Shown here piece by piece: positions 47,335 to 55,268 of a stretch of 64,000 nucleotides of DNA (the stretch's first letter is position 1; the number at the start of each line of letters is the position of its first letter). The position numbers and the translations under genes were made by a program. Location: positions 1 through 64,000 of the forward strand of contig NC_016605.1 in assembly GCF_000237995.1 (NCBI RefSeq), read 5' to 3'. Source of the DNA: Pediococcus claussenii ATCC BAA-344 (GTDB lineage: Bacteria; Bacillota; Bacilli; Lactobacillales; Lactobacillaceae). Below the pieces are notes generated by a model. The model did not search any database. It saw only the letters and a program-made list of their open reading frames with translations, and was not told the DNA's origin.

Positions 47335-47952
47335 ATGAAAAAGATTGCGTTGACTTTATCAACTATATTTATGACGTTAACATTAATGGCTTGCTCTAAT
47401 CAGTCTAAGCTAAATAAGAGTCATGAAAATGTGTCAAGTACTAGTAGTTCAAAGGCGACCTCAACAGATAAAGAAACCAAAGGGGACAAGAAGCAAAACT
47501 CAATCAAAGTTAATCCTAAGCACAATCAGGTATTGTGGAATCAAGATAAAGCACGCCAGCTAGAAAGCTTTATGCAAAGATGGCAGGCTGAAATGAAACA
47601 AAACTATACTAGCTACTATCCAGGCAAAGATGTAAATTATTATGGAATTAAGTATCCAACAGCCTTAAATGCTAATAATATTGCAGTAAATAAGATTAAA
47701 GCAACACTTAGCTGGTCAACAACTGGTAAAGGAAAAAGTGATTTTAACGTAGTAGCGATTTATTCTGATGCGGAAAATACAAAAATGGGTGCACATCTCT
47801 ATTTCTTCACGATTGCCTCAAACGGTAAACCGGTAGTGTTATTTACCAATCAAAATCAAGGGACACCTGATATGCTTGTACACTTTGCACCAACCCAGAA
47901 TGCTGATTTGGAAAAAGGTTTTGATCAGATTGTAGATACAAACATACAGTAG
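47335..47952 (+). CDS. DUF4767 lipoprotein
   Basis: The 205-residue protein has a lipoprotein signal peptide with lipobox LMAC (Cys20) and a Ser/Thr/Lys-rich spacer to about residue 55. The C-terminal domain (NQVLWNQDKARQLESFMQRW, DVNYYGIKYP, and a central W in LSWSTTGKG) fits the DUF4767 family, found mainly in lactobacilli and of unknown role. It is exported and lipid-anchored. AAAGGA precedes the ATG. It appears monocistronic. Confidence 0.85.
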   Translation: MKKIALTLSTIFMTLTLMACSNQSKLNKSHENVSSTSSSKATSTDKETKGDKKQNSIKVNPKHNQVLWNQDKARQLESFMQRWQAEMKQNYTSYYPGKDVNYYGIKYPTALNANNIAVNKIKATLSWSTTGKGKSDFNVVAIYSDAENTKMGAHLYFFTIASNGKPVVLFTNQNQGTPDMLVHFAPTQNADLEKGFDQIVDTNIQ

Positions 47953-48005
47953 AATGTTATATACTATGCTATTTTCTGGTTTTTGATATGGAGTCGATAT
48001 ACAAC

Positions 48006-48055
48006 AAAGACGGATCTTAAGGATGATGTTTAGTCATCTTTGAGGTGCGTCTTTT
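48006..48055 (+). terminator. Terminator after the lipoprotein gene
   Basis: A long stem AAAGACG...CGTCTTT with inner AAGGATGA/TCATCTT and a TTTT tail. Confidence 0.75.
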
Positions 48056-48264
48056 AATTAGGACGCTACAGGGAAACCTTTGAGTTAATGATTATTATTG
48101 AGAGAAAAATCCAATTCATGGTGGATGTGATTAGATGGGTTGCTGGTTGATTATGATTTGAGGTGTTGTCTTAATAGAGCAGTTTAGGCAGATTGACCTT
48201 ACCCTTACCTGTGCTTTGTAGTAATATGATAGTATTGAGAATTTTAAATAAGGGATGGGTTGAG

Positions 48265-49089
48265 ATGAACGCGGCGACAATTTTTGTCCACGGTTTCAAC
48301 GGTGATGCGTATTCGATGCGACACTTGCTGGAGGATGCTGAAGAAAACGGTTGGGCAAATAAAATTATTGATGCAATTGTAAAAAGAAATGGTCGAATCG
48401 AACTTAAGGGAACTTGGAATAAGGAAATTGATAATCCAATGATTCAGGTGCTTTTTGAAAACAATCGAGCACCAGAGCGTTGGCAAATTAGATGGGTCAG
48501 AAAGTTATTAATTCAATTAAAAGAACAATTTGGAATTGCTGAATTTAATGGTGTGGGGCATTCGCTTGGAAGTAATGTTCTTGTGAATTTAGCGATTAAA
48601 TATGGCGATGACCTAAGGATGCCACGTTTAAGAAAATTAGTCACGATTGCTGGACCATTTAATGGATTACATGGTTTTGCGGATAATGCAACCGTTGATG
48701 AGATTTTGGAAAATGGAAGTGAACCGAATCATAAAACTCGTCATTTGCGAAAGTTATATTCCAAAAGAGATCAGTTTCCAGCAGATGTTAGTTTGTTAAA
48801 TATTGTTGGACAAAGTAATCGTTTTTTGAATAATGACGTTTATGTGTCGGTTGAATCAGCTCGGTCGGTTGGATATTTATTAAGCGAGGTAGCTCGTGAT
48901 TATAATGAAATCATGGTTATGGGGCCGGACGGATACCACTGTAGCTTGAATCACAATGAAATTGTTTCACGTGAAATCAATAACTTTTTGTGGAATCGGG
49001 GGTTTGTTCCAGAGCGGTTTAAGCTAATTTCTTCCCATTATACAGATAATAGTGCAATGTTAGTTCCTGGGATCAGAATTGCAAACTAA
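48265..49089 (+). CDS. DUF915 alpha/beta hydrolase
   Basis: The 274-residue protein begins with the family motif TIFVHGFNGDAYSMRHL, has nucleophile Ser100 in GVGHSLGSN and a late HCSLNHNEIV segment. This is the pattern of DUF915 hydrolases, cytosolic or exported esterase-like proteins common in lactobacilli. The reading frame extends to 48193, but the ATG at 48265 starts the conserved domain. No signal peptide is seen with this start. The substrate is unknown. Confidence 0.87.
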   Translation: MNAATIFVHGFNGDAYSMRHLLEDAEENGWANKIIDAIVKRNGRIELKGTWNKEIDNPMIQVLFENNRAPERWQIRWVRKLLIQLKEQFGIAEFNGVGHSLGSNVLVNLAIKYGDDLRMPRLRKLVTIAGPFNGLHGFADNATVDEILENGSEPNHKTRHLRKLYSKRDQFPADVSLLNIVGQSNRFLNNDVYVSVESARSVGYLLSEVARDYNEIMVMGPDGYHCSLNHNEIVSREINNFLWNRGFVPERFKLISSHYTDNSAMLVPGIRIAN

Positions 49090-49157
49090 AATGTTGCAAT
49101 AATTAATATTATTATATATACTTACAAAAAGTAAGATGTTTAATTGGAGGTAATTTC

Positions 49158-49472
49158 ATGGCTCAGTTTTCAAACGAAGAGATTTTTGATGCAATTAAAT
49201 CTGGAAGAAAGATGTTATTCTTTACAGCAGGTTGGTGCCCAGATTGTGCATTTATTAAGCCTGCAATGCCAGGAATTATGGAAAAATATAACCAGTTTGA
49301 CTGGATCACAGTGGATCGTGATGATAACTTGGAAGTTGCACAGCATTTTGGTGTAATGGGAATTCCTAGCTTTATTGCTCTTGAAGATGGTAAGGAGTTA
49401 GGCCGTTTTGGAAAAGGCGAACGCCGTACACCAAAAGAGGTTGAAGAGTTTATTGAAACGGTAAATGCTTAA
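49158..49472 (+). CDS. Thioredoxin-family protein
   Basis: The 104-residue cytosolic protein has a thioredoxin fold with the redox motif WCPDC (26-30) in place of the usual WCGPC and the cis-proline segment MGIPSFIAL. It probably acts as a thiol-disulfide oxidoreductase. GGAGG precedes the ATG. It is monocistronic, closed by a strong terminator. A WCPDC motif is common in divergent thioredoxins of lactobacilli. Confidence 0.9.
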   Translation: MAQFSNEEIFDAIKSGRKMLFFTAGWCPDCAFIKPAMPGIMEKYNQFDWITVDRDDNLEVAQHFGVMGIPSFIALEDGKELGRFGKGERRTPKEVEEFIETVNA

Positions 49473-49490
49473 AGTTTATATATAGTAAGG

Positions 49491-49550
49491 ACTAAATCGT
49501 CTTGTGGTGTGCAATACCATGGCTAACGCACGGGACGGTTTAGTTTTTTT
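49491..49550 (+). terminator. Terminator after the thioredoxin gene
   Basis: ACTAAA-CGTC-TGTG pairs with CAC-GACG-TTTAGT across a 20-base apical region, followed by TTTTTTT. Confidence 0.85.
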
Positions 49551-49660
49551 ATTCGTATAACTATTAAAAAGCAGTTGTAAAACTTATAATGAAGCAAATA
49601 AGTTTTGAATAGAAAGTATAATTATACTTTGATATGCCAAATGGTAAGGAGAGATTAAGA

Positions 49661-50302
49661 ATGAAAGTTTTTGTGATCGGTTCTCATGGACAAATTGGTA
49701 AATTGCTGGTGGATCTCTTAGTGGCACGTGGAGATGAAGTTGTAGCAGCAATTCGTGATGAAAAACAAGCTCCTGAAATGGAGGAAAGGGGTGCAGCCGT
49801 TCAAATTTTTGATTTAATGAGTCAACCAGATGAAATGGCTAAGGCGATTGGTAATGCAGATGCTGTCGTATTTACAGCCGGTTCTGGCGGTGCAACTGGT
49901 TACGATCAAACATTAATGATTGATTTGGATGGCGCTGTAAAGAGCATGTTAGCTAGCAAAATAGCAGGAGTGACACGTTTTGTGTTAGTTAGTGCAATGA
50001 ACTCTGAAAACCCAGAAAAATGGACAGAGGAAATTAAGCCTTATTACGTTGCCAAATATTTTGCTGATAATTATTTAGAAAATCAAACTGATTTGGATTA
50101 CACAATTGTAAAGCCTGGAATTCTAACAAATGAGCCTGGTAAGGGTGGAGTTTTGATTGGCGAAGATCATGGTTCTATTTCACGACAAGATGTTGCTGAG
50201 GTCGTGGCAGAAACATTACACCATGACAATACAATCAAGAAGAGCTTTTCTGTTGTAGAGGGAGCTCAACCTATTTCAGAGGGAATTTCGGATATACAAT
50301 AA
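49661..50302 (+). CDS. NAD(P)-binding atypical short-chain reductase
   Basis: The 213-residue protein has a Rossmann fold with VFVIGSHGQIGKLLVDLL at the N-terminus, VVFTAGSGGA, VSAMNSEN and a YxxxK-like YYVAKYFADNYL, the NmrA/YhfK-type arrangement. It probably binds NADPH as a quinone or carbonyl reductase or a redox sensor. AAGGAGAG selects the ATG at 49661 over the upstream ATG at 49634. A related but distinct protein is encoded at 50695. Confidence 0.85.
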   Translation: MKVFVIGSHGQIGKLLVDLLVARGDEVVAAIRDEKQAPEMEERGAAVQIFDLMSQPDEMAKAIGNADAVVFTAGSGGATGYDQTLMIDLDGAVKSMLASKIAGVTRFVLVSAMNSENPEKWTEEIKPYYVAKYFADNYLENQTDLDYTIVKPGILTNEPGKGGVLIGEDHGSISRQDVAEVVAETLHHDNTIKKSFSVVEGAQPISEGISDIQ

Positions 50303-50318
50303 GTTTATCATTTTCGAT

Positions 50319-50389
50319 AAAAAGGTTTTAGATATTACTAACTAGGTACTGAATAATTTCAGTATTAAGGATAATCTAAAGCCTTTTTT
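50319..50389 (+). terminator. Terminator after the first NAD(P)-binding gene
   Basis: AAAGG...TTTAGAT pairs with ATCTAAA...CCTTTTTT around an inner TACTGAA/TTCAGTA hairpin. The remaining 50390-50694 holds no gene. Confidence 0.7.
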
Positions 50390-50620
50390 GATATACAGAA
50401 AACCATCTTGCATCAAAAAATTATATGAAAAGTTGTGAAATAGTAATGATTACGATAACTCATATGACCTCGATGTGTGAAGGATTCAAGATGGGAAGCT
50501 TTGACAATAGAATAAGAAATTAGCCACATCAATAGTGATTAAACTGTGGTTACGAAACTTCGTCGTTATTTCATCCAAGTAAGCGGTTTAATTGTTAATA
50601 TTACTAATAGTTAGTGGCGT

Positions 50621-50681
50621 TATCTATAAAGTGTCTTTGCTTGTAATATTTTAAAAAATGACTTACTTTTTATCTATAAAG
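50621..50681 (+). repeat. Direct repeat TATCTATAAAG, 50 bases apart
   Basis: The 11-mer occurs at 50621-50631 and 50671-50681; the second copy runs into the ribosome-binding site of the gene at 50695. The spacing is about five helical turns. It may be two regulator sites or chance in AT-rich DNA. Confidence 0.35.
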
Positions 50682-50694
50682 GAGTGAAAAAACT

Positions 50695-51330
50695 ATGAAA
50701 AAGATTTTAGTTTTGGGTGCCAACGGTAAAATCGCTCGTTTGGCAGAAAAAGAATTCTTGGAGCAAACCGATGATCAATTAGTTTTGTTTTTACGAAACT
50801 CAAGTCGATTGTCAGTCGCTGATTCAGATCGCGAACAAGTTGTCGAAGGTGATACAACTAACGTGAAGCAACTTGAAGATGTCCTTGACGGTGTTGATGT
50901 AGTCTATGCTAACTTGGCTGGTGATAATATTAAAGATCAGGCAGCTGCGGTTACGACTGCAATGAATGAAAAAAATGTAAAACGTTTGATTTGGATTTCA
51001 ACAATTGGAATTTACGATGAAGTTCCAGGTAAATTTGGAGAATGGAATAATTCGGTTCTTGATGGATATCTTCAAAAATATCGCGCAGCGGCCGATGTGA
51101 TTGAAGGAACTGACCTTGATTTTACAATCATTCGTCCGGCATGGTTGACTGATAAAGATGAAATTGATTTTGAAATTACACAGAAGGGTGAAGACTTTAA
51201 AGGAACCGAAGTTTCACGTAAAAGTATTGCCCATGTTGTAGTTGAAGTTGCTCAAAATAATACCGAGATCCGACATTCAATTGGTGTAAATAAGCCTGGA
51301 ACAGATGGAGATAAGCCTGCTTGGTATTAA
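50695..51330 (+). CDS. NAD(P)H-binding SDR-type oxidoreductase
   Basis: The 211-residue protein has a Rossmann fold beginning ILVLGANGKIARLAEKEF, with VDVVYANLAGD, RLIWISTIGIYDE and IIRPAWLTD. It belongs to the atypical SDR/NmrA-like group that includes lactobacillus stress-related reductases. AAGGAGTG precedes the ATG. It is not in an operon with the earlier paralogue, since a terminator and about 300 bases separate them. The substrate is unknown. Confidence 0.85.
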   Translation: MKKILVLGANGKIARLAEKEFLEQTDDQLVLFLRNSSRLSVADSDREQVVEGDTTNVKQLEDVLDGVDVVYANLAGDNIKDQAAAVTTAMNEKNVKRLIWISTIGIYDEVPGKFGEWNNSVLDGYLQKYRAAADVIEGTDLDFTIIRPAWLTDKDEIDFEITQKGEDFKGTEVSRKSIAHVVVEVAQNNTEIRHSIGVNKPGTDGDKPAWY

Positions 51331-51481
51331 CGATAAGTTGTTAGGAGTGAAGGCTATCTATGTTGGAAATGAAAGCTAGATTTTAGTTTTTTTAAATTCT
51401 ATCCTACGTTTGCTCAGGCGAAAAGTTATAGTTACTCTTTAGTGAGAAGTTTGAAAGCTTGCCATAGTTAAATAATCAAAA

Positions 51482-51530
51482 AAATAGCCCTTGGCTGCAG
51501 TGTACATTACGTCAGCTAAGGGCTATTAAG
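51482..51530. terminator. Bidirectional terminator
   Basis: A 15-bp stem AATAGCCCTTGGCTG/CAGCTAAGGGCTATT (one G-U pair) between convergent reductase genes. Confidence 0.85.
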
Positions 51531-51542
51531 TTTATTTGTTTC

Positions 51543-52250
51543 TTAGTGAACTTGTTTAACTGCACGTAAAAGAACTTCGTTAATTCCAACGTTTGCAGGA
51601 GTCTCAATCGCGAATGCAACAGCATTAGCAACATCCTCAGGGTTTAATTTATCTACTTCGGCATCCTTATCAATGACGGGATTACCAAATATTTCCGTTG
51701 AAACGCCACCTGGTGAAATCATGGTTGCTTTGATATTGAATTCAGATTCTTCTTTGCGCATTGAATCCATGATTGCTTGGACTGCAAATTTTGTTCCGGC
51801 GTAAACACCGACATTTGGTAATGAAACGTGCCCTAACACTGAATCAGTTGAAATGATGTGACCAGATTTTTGGTTTTCCATAATAGGAAGTACAACAGCT
51901 AATCCGTTTAAAACTCCCATAATATTAACGTTAATCATACGTTCCCACGCTTCAGTATTGCCATCTGCAATACGGCCAGGAGTTGCTGTACCAGCATTGT
52001 TATAGAGGACATCAATGCGGCCAAATTTTTTAATAGCTAGATCAACAAGTTTTTGAATATCTTCTTTTTTTGTAACATCTACTTGAGTGTAGATGATTTG
52101 TGCTTCTGGTAGCGAGTCGGCTAAATCTTTCAATAAGTCAGTGCGACGAGCACCAATTGCAAGTTTCATGCCTTTAGAAGCTAGTAAACGTACTGTTTCA
52201 GCCCCAATTCCGCTTGATGCGCCTGTGATTACGACTACTTTTTCAGTCAT
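51543..52250 (-). CDS. Classical short-chain dehydrogenase/reductase
   Basis: The 235-residue protein is a classical SDR: VVITGASSGIGAETVRLLA, DVLYNNAGT, catalytic Ser in STDSVLG and YAGTKFAVQ with the catalytic Tyr-x-x-x-Lys. It probably reduces a carbonyl compound with NADPH. AGAGGTGG precedes the ATG at 52250; a GTG at 52262 is in frame but overlaps that ribosome-binding site. It is divergent from pepV. Confidence 0.9.
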   Translation of the reverse strand: MTEKVVVITGASSGIGAETVRLLASKGMKLAIGARRTDLLKDLADSLPEAQIIYTQVDVTKKEDIQKLVDLAIKKFGRIDVLYNNAGTATPGRIADGNTEAWERMINVNIMGVLNGLAVVLPIMENQKSGHIISTDSVLGHVSLPNVGVYAGTKFAVQAIMDSMRKEESEFNIKATMISPGGVSTEIFGNPVIDKDAEVDKLNPEDVANAVAFAIETPANVGINEVLLRAVKQVH

Positions 52251-52390
52251 TTTTAAAGCCACCTCTTAAAATTTAATGTAAGCAGATTATCTCACTTACT
52301 TAATAAAAGTAAATAGTTTGGTCAGATATTTTAGAAAAATTGTTGGTTCCTGTATAATGATGTATAAATAAAAAAATAGGGGTATTAAAG

Positions 52391-53791
52391 ATGGCAATTG
52401 ACTGGACAGCTGAAGTTGAGAAACGAAAAGAACAAACACTGAACCGTTTGGTGGAATTACTAAAAATTGACAGTTCACGCGATTCAGAACATGGAACTAA
52501 AGAGGCTCCCTTGGGTGAAGGACCTAAAAAGGCTTTGGAAACGGTGCTTGGATTTGCTAAAGAAGACGGCTTTGTGATTAAGAACGTTGAAAACGTGGCT
52601 GGGCATGTTGAATACGGGGATGGTAAAGAAATTTTGGGGATTCTTGGACATATGGACGAGGTTCCTGCTGGTGAAGGGTGGGAAACTAATCCATTTGAAC
52701 CGGTTATTAAAGATGGTCGGATCTATGCTCGAGGAGCCAGCGATGATAAAGGGCCTTCAATGGCAGCTTATTTAGGATTACAAATTATCAAGGAATTGGA
52801 ATTACCTGTTTCTAAGAAGATTCGCTTAATTTTTGGTACAGACGAGGAAAGTGAATGGTATGGAATGGAACGTTACCTTGCCAACGAAGCCACACCGGAT
52901 TTCGGATTTTCTCCTGATGCTGAATTTCCAATTATCAATGGTGAGAAGGGTATCGCATCGTTCAGAATTGAATTGGCACCAGAAAATGCAAAGGGTAGCA
53001 TGACATTGGCATCATTCACAAGTGGGATTAAGGAAAATATGATTCCACGAGATGCAACAGCAGTTATTGATTTGAATGATGATATCAATGTTCCGGAACT
53101 CAAATCAGCATTTGAAGATTTTCTTACTGAAAATGGTTTGGAAGGCGAGTTGACAACGGATAATAATACCGTTAAATTCTTTTTAATCGGAAAATCTGCG
53201 CATGCCTTAGAACCTAAGGCTGGTTTAAATGCGGCAACTTTCTTAGCTCTTTTCTTGAAGGATCGTGTAGAAAGTGAATACTTAAAGTTGATTGCGGATA
53301 ATCTCCATTTGGATTCACGTGGAAATAAATTAGGCATTAACACGGTTGATGAAAAAATGGGTGACTTAACCGTAACTCCGGATTTGTTTGATTTTGAAGC
53401 AGGTAAACCAAGTTCAATCATTATCAATGTCCGTTATCCTAAGTCAACAAACACAGATGAAATTACTCGTTTAACTGCCGACGCTTTAAGTGATTACAAA
53501 GTGAAGGTTGTTCTTCATGGTCATGCACAGGAACCGCATTACGTATCGAGTAATGATCCATTAGTTAAGACGTTGTTGAGTATTTACGAGGAACATTCTG
53601 GTGAAAAGGGTTCTGAACAGGTTATTGGTGGTGGAACCTATGGTCGTATTTTGGATCGTGGAGTTGCATTTGGAGCACAGTTCCCAGGTCGTGAAAATGT
53701 AATGCACCAGGCTAATGAATATATGATGATTGATGACATTTTTAATGCAGCTGTGATCTATGCTCACGCTATCTATGAGTTAGCAAAATAG
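52391..53791 (+). CDS. pepV: Dipeptidase PepV
   Basis: PepV is a zinc metallopeptidase of the M20 family that hydrolyses dipeptides in lactic acid bacteria. The 466-residue protein has the metal-binding GILGHMDEVPAGEGW, ARGASDDKGP and GTDEESEWYGM, a long insertion that serves as lid domain, and the late GGGTYGRIL. The length fits PepV. It is followed three to twelve bases later by a MarR-family gene. Confidence 0.95.
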   Translation: MAIDWTAEVEKRKEQTLNRLVELLKIDSSRDSEHGTKEAPLGEGPKKALETVLGFAKEDGFVIKNVENVAGHVEYGDGKEILGILGHMDEVPAGEGWETNPFEPVIKDGRIYARGASDDKGPSMAAYLGLQIIKELELPVSKKIRLIFGTDEESEWYGMERYLANEATPDFGFSPDAEFPIINGEKGIASFRIELAPENAKGSMTLASFTSGIKENMIPRDATAVIDLNDDINVPELKSAFEDFLTENGLEGELTTDNNTVKFFLIGKSAHALEPKAGLNAATFLALFLKDRVESEYLKLIADNLHLDSRGNKLGINTVDEKMGDLTVTPDLFDFEAGKPSSIIINVRYPKSTNTDEITRLTADALSDYKVKVVLHGHAQEPHYVSSNDPLVKTLLSIYEEHSGEKGSEQVIGGGTYGRILDRGVAFGAQFPGRENVMHQANEYMMIDDIFNAAVIYAHAIYELAK

Positions 53792-53803
53792 GGAGTGATA
53801 ATC

Positions 53804-54280
53804 ATTTCTCAGCTAGAGGAATTAAAAAAAGCGCTAGACGAATACATCAAAGTAAGTGAGTCAAGTACACACCGTGAAGCAAGGTTTTTGCATCGAAAAT
53901 TGCTTGAACATAATCTACCCAAGGATACTTTGGATGGTGTAAACATATTGGCTCTTCATTTTGTGCAGATGGTTGGAACTGATCAACCTATTCGTGGAGT
54001 TGAATTAACCGAAAAAATGGGAGTTACGAAGGGTGCAACTTCTAAAATAACGGCACGTTTGATAAATAAAAGGCTGATTTTTAAGGCGCATCAAGGTGAT
54101 AATAAAAAGGACATATACTATTCGTTAACTGACCTTGGAAAACAGGTTTATCAGATTCATGAAGAATTACACAAACGAGAAGCAGCGGACATGAAGGATG
54201 TTTTGGCTAGTTTTTCACAAAAACAAATTGACGACGCAGTTAAGATATTGTCTGAAATTAATTTTTATCGGAAGGGTTGA
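53804..54280 (+). CDS. MarR-family transcriptional regulator
   Basis: The 158-residue protein has a winged helix-turn-helix: VELTEKMGVTKGATSKITARLI, then a wing KDIYYSLTDLG. The in-frame GTG at 53795 overlaps the GGGAG ribosome-binding site, which is best spaced for the ATT at 53804 (or ATC at 53801). The product would then begin SQLEELKKALDEY after fMet. If GTG is used, three residues are added. It lies between pepV and an NQO-like oxidoreductase, which it may regulate. MarR proteins commonly sense phenolics or oxidants. Confidence 0.85.
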   Translation: MSQLEELKKALDEYIKVSESSTHREARFLHRKLLEHNLPKDTLDGVNILALHFVQMVGTDQPIRGVELTEKMGVTKGATSKITARLINKRLIFKAHQGDNKKDIYYSLTDLGKQVYQIHEELHKREAADMKDVLASFSQKQIDDAVKILSEINFYRKG

Positions 54281-54318
54281 CTTCCGATTTTTTAATAATA
54301 TAATGTTTCCATGTAAAC
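54277..54318 (+). promoter_or_regulatory. Promoter and candidate MarR operator of the NQO-like gene
   Basis: TTGACT (54277-54282), 16 bases, TATAAT (54299-54304), then the near-palindrome GTTTCCATGTAAAC (54305-54318) over the start point. The site is a plausible MarR target. A related GT...CATG...AC palindrome occurs in the tyrS promoter. Confidence 0.5.
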
Positions 54319-54340
54319 TAAATAAAAGGAAGTTAATGAA

Positions 54341-54973
54341 ATGAGTAAAGTATTAGTAATTGATGGACATCCAGAAACAAAGAACGAATCAAAAACAGAA
54401 TATTTATTGGAATATTTTATTAGCAATTATCAAACTAAGCACCCAGATGATGAAGTTAAAATAATAAATGTTTATTCAGATGGAATTGTACCGCCAATTA
54501 ATGATCAAACGTTGGATGCATGGGAAAAACAAAAGTTCGGTCATCCCATGACGGACACTGATGTTGCCCTCTTAAAGAAACACAACGAAACTGTTGATCA
54601 ATTTGTTAGTTACGATAAATATGTGTTTGCAAATCCAATGTATGATCATTTTTTGCCAGCAGAAATGAAAGAATATTTAGATGTTGTTTCTGTACCACAT
54701 AAAACAATCAAATATACAGCTAATGGGCCAGTAGGATTACTAGAGGGTAAAAAAGCACTTCATATTCAGGCGGCTGGTGGATTCTATCATACCAATAATG
54801 GCGAGATTGAAAGAGATTTTGGGGATGCGTATTTACGTGATATGATGCATTTTTATGGAATCAGTGATGTTTCTGGTGCATACATTGAAGGCGCTGATTT
54901 TGATCCAGAACATGCGGAAGATTTTAAGGCTGTTGCACGTCAGCAAGTTGATGATGTCTTAACTGATTTTTAG
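54341..54973 (+). CDS. Flavodoxin-fold NAD(P)H oxidoreductase
   Basis: The 210-residue protein has the flavodoxin-like quinone reductase fold: VLVIDGHPETKNESKTE, a central FANPMYDHFLPAEMKEYLDVV and IQAAGGFYHTNNGE. It resembles FMN-dependent NADH-azoreductase/AzoR-like and Kef ancillary NQO proteins and probably reduces quinones or azo compounds. AAGGAAG precedes the ATG. It follows the MarR gene and its own promoter, a common detoxification pairing. Confidence 0.87.
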   Translation: MSKVLVIDGHPETKNESKTEYLLEYFISNYQTKHPDDEVKIINVYSDGIVPPINDQTLDAWEKQKFGHPMTDTDVALLKKHNETVDQFVSYDKYVFANPMYDHFLPAEMKEYLDVVSVPHKTIKYTANGPVGLLEGKKALHIQAAGGFYHTNNGEIERDFGDAYLRDMMHFYGISDVSGAYIEGADFDPEHAEDFKAVARQQVDDVLTDF

Positions 54974-55002
54974 TTGACAGGTAACATGTTTACCCGTAAA
55001 AT
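54974..55002 (+). promoter_or_regulatory. tyrS promoter with palindrome in spacer
   Basis: TTGACA (54974-54979) directly after the preceding stop codon, 17 bases, TAAAAT (54997-55002). The spacer begins with the palindrome GGTAACATGTTTACC (54980-54994). Confidence 0.75.
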
Positions 55003-55008
55003 TGGTCG

Positions 55009-55230
55009 TAATAAAGAAGCTTAGAAGTGGCACAGTAGTGGATGACTTGGACATTAGGAATTCAGTGGGACTGCAAACTGAACAAGAGTTGTTTGAACGA
55101 ATTACACCATGGAGCTTGATGATCGGATCACCTCGTTATCGGTGTTGAGTGGAACAACGCTGTTCAAGTCAAGGTGGTAACGCGGATAATTTCGTCCCTG
55201 ATTCTCTTAGGAGGATTGGGGGCTTTTTAT
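55009..55230 (+). promoter_or_regulatory. Tyrosine T-box leader of tyrS
   Basis: The leader holds the conserved T-box AAGGTGGTAACGCGG (55171-55185) that pairs with the uncharged tRNA acceptor end, and an intrinsic terminator (about 55193-55230) ending in GGGGGCTTTTT. The specifier candidate is TAC (Tyr) at 55103-55105 in GAATTACACC, at the expected distance of about 95 bases from the start of transcription. Uncharged tRNA-Tyr would stabilise the antiterminator and switch on tyrS. Confidence 0.93.
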
Positions 55231-55268
55231 TTTTCATGATTCGGTATTAAAAAAAGGAGGGACTATTA

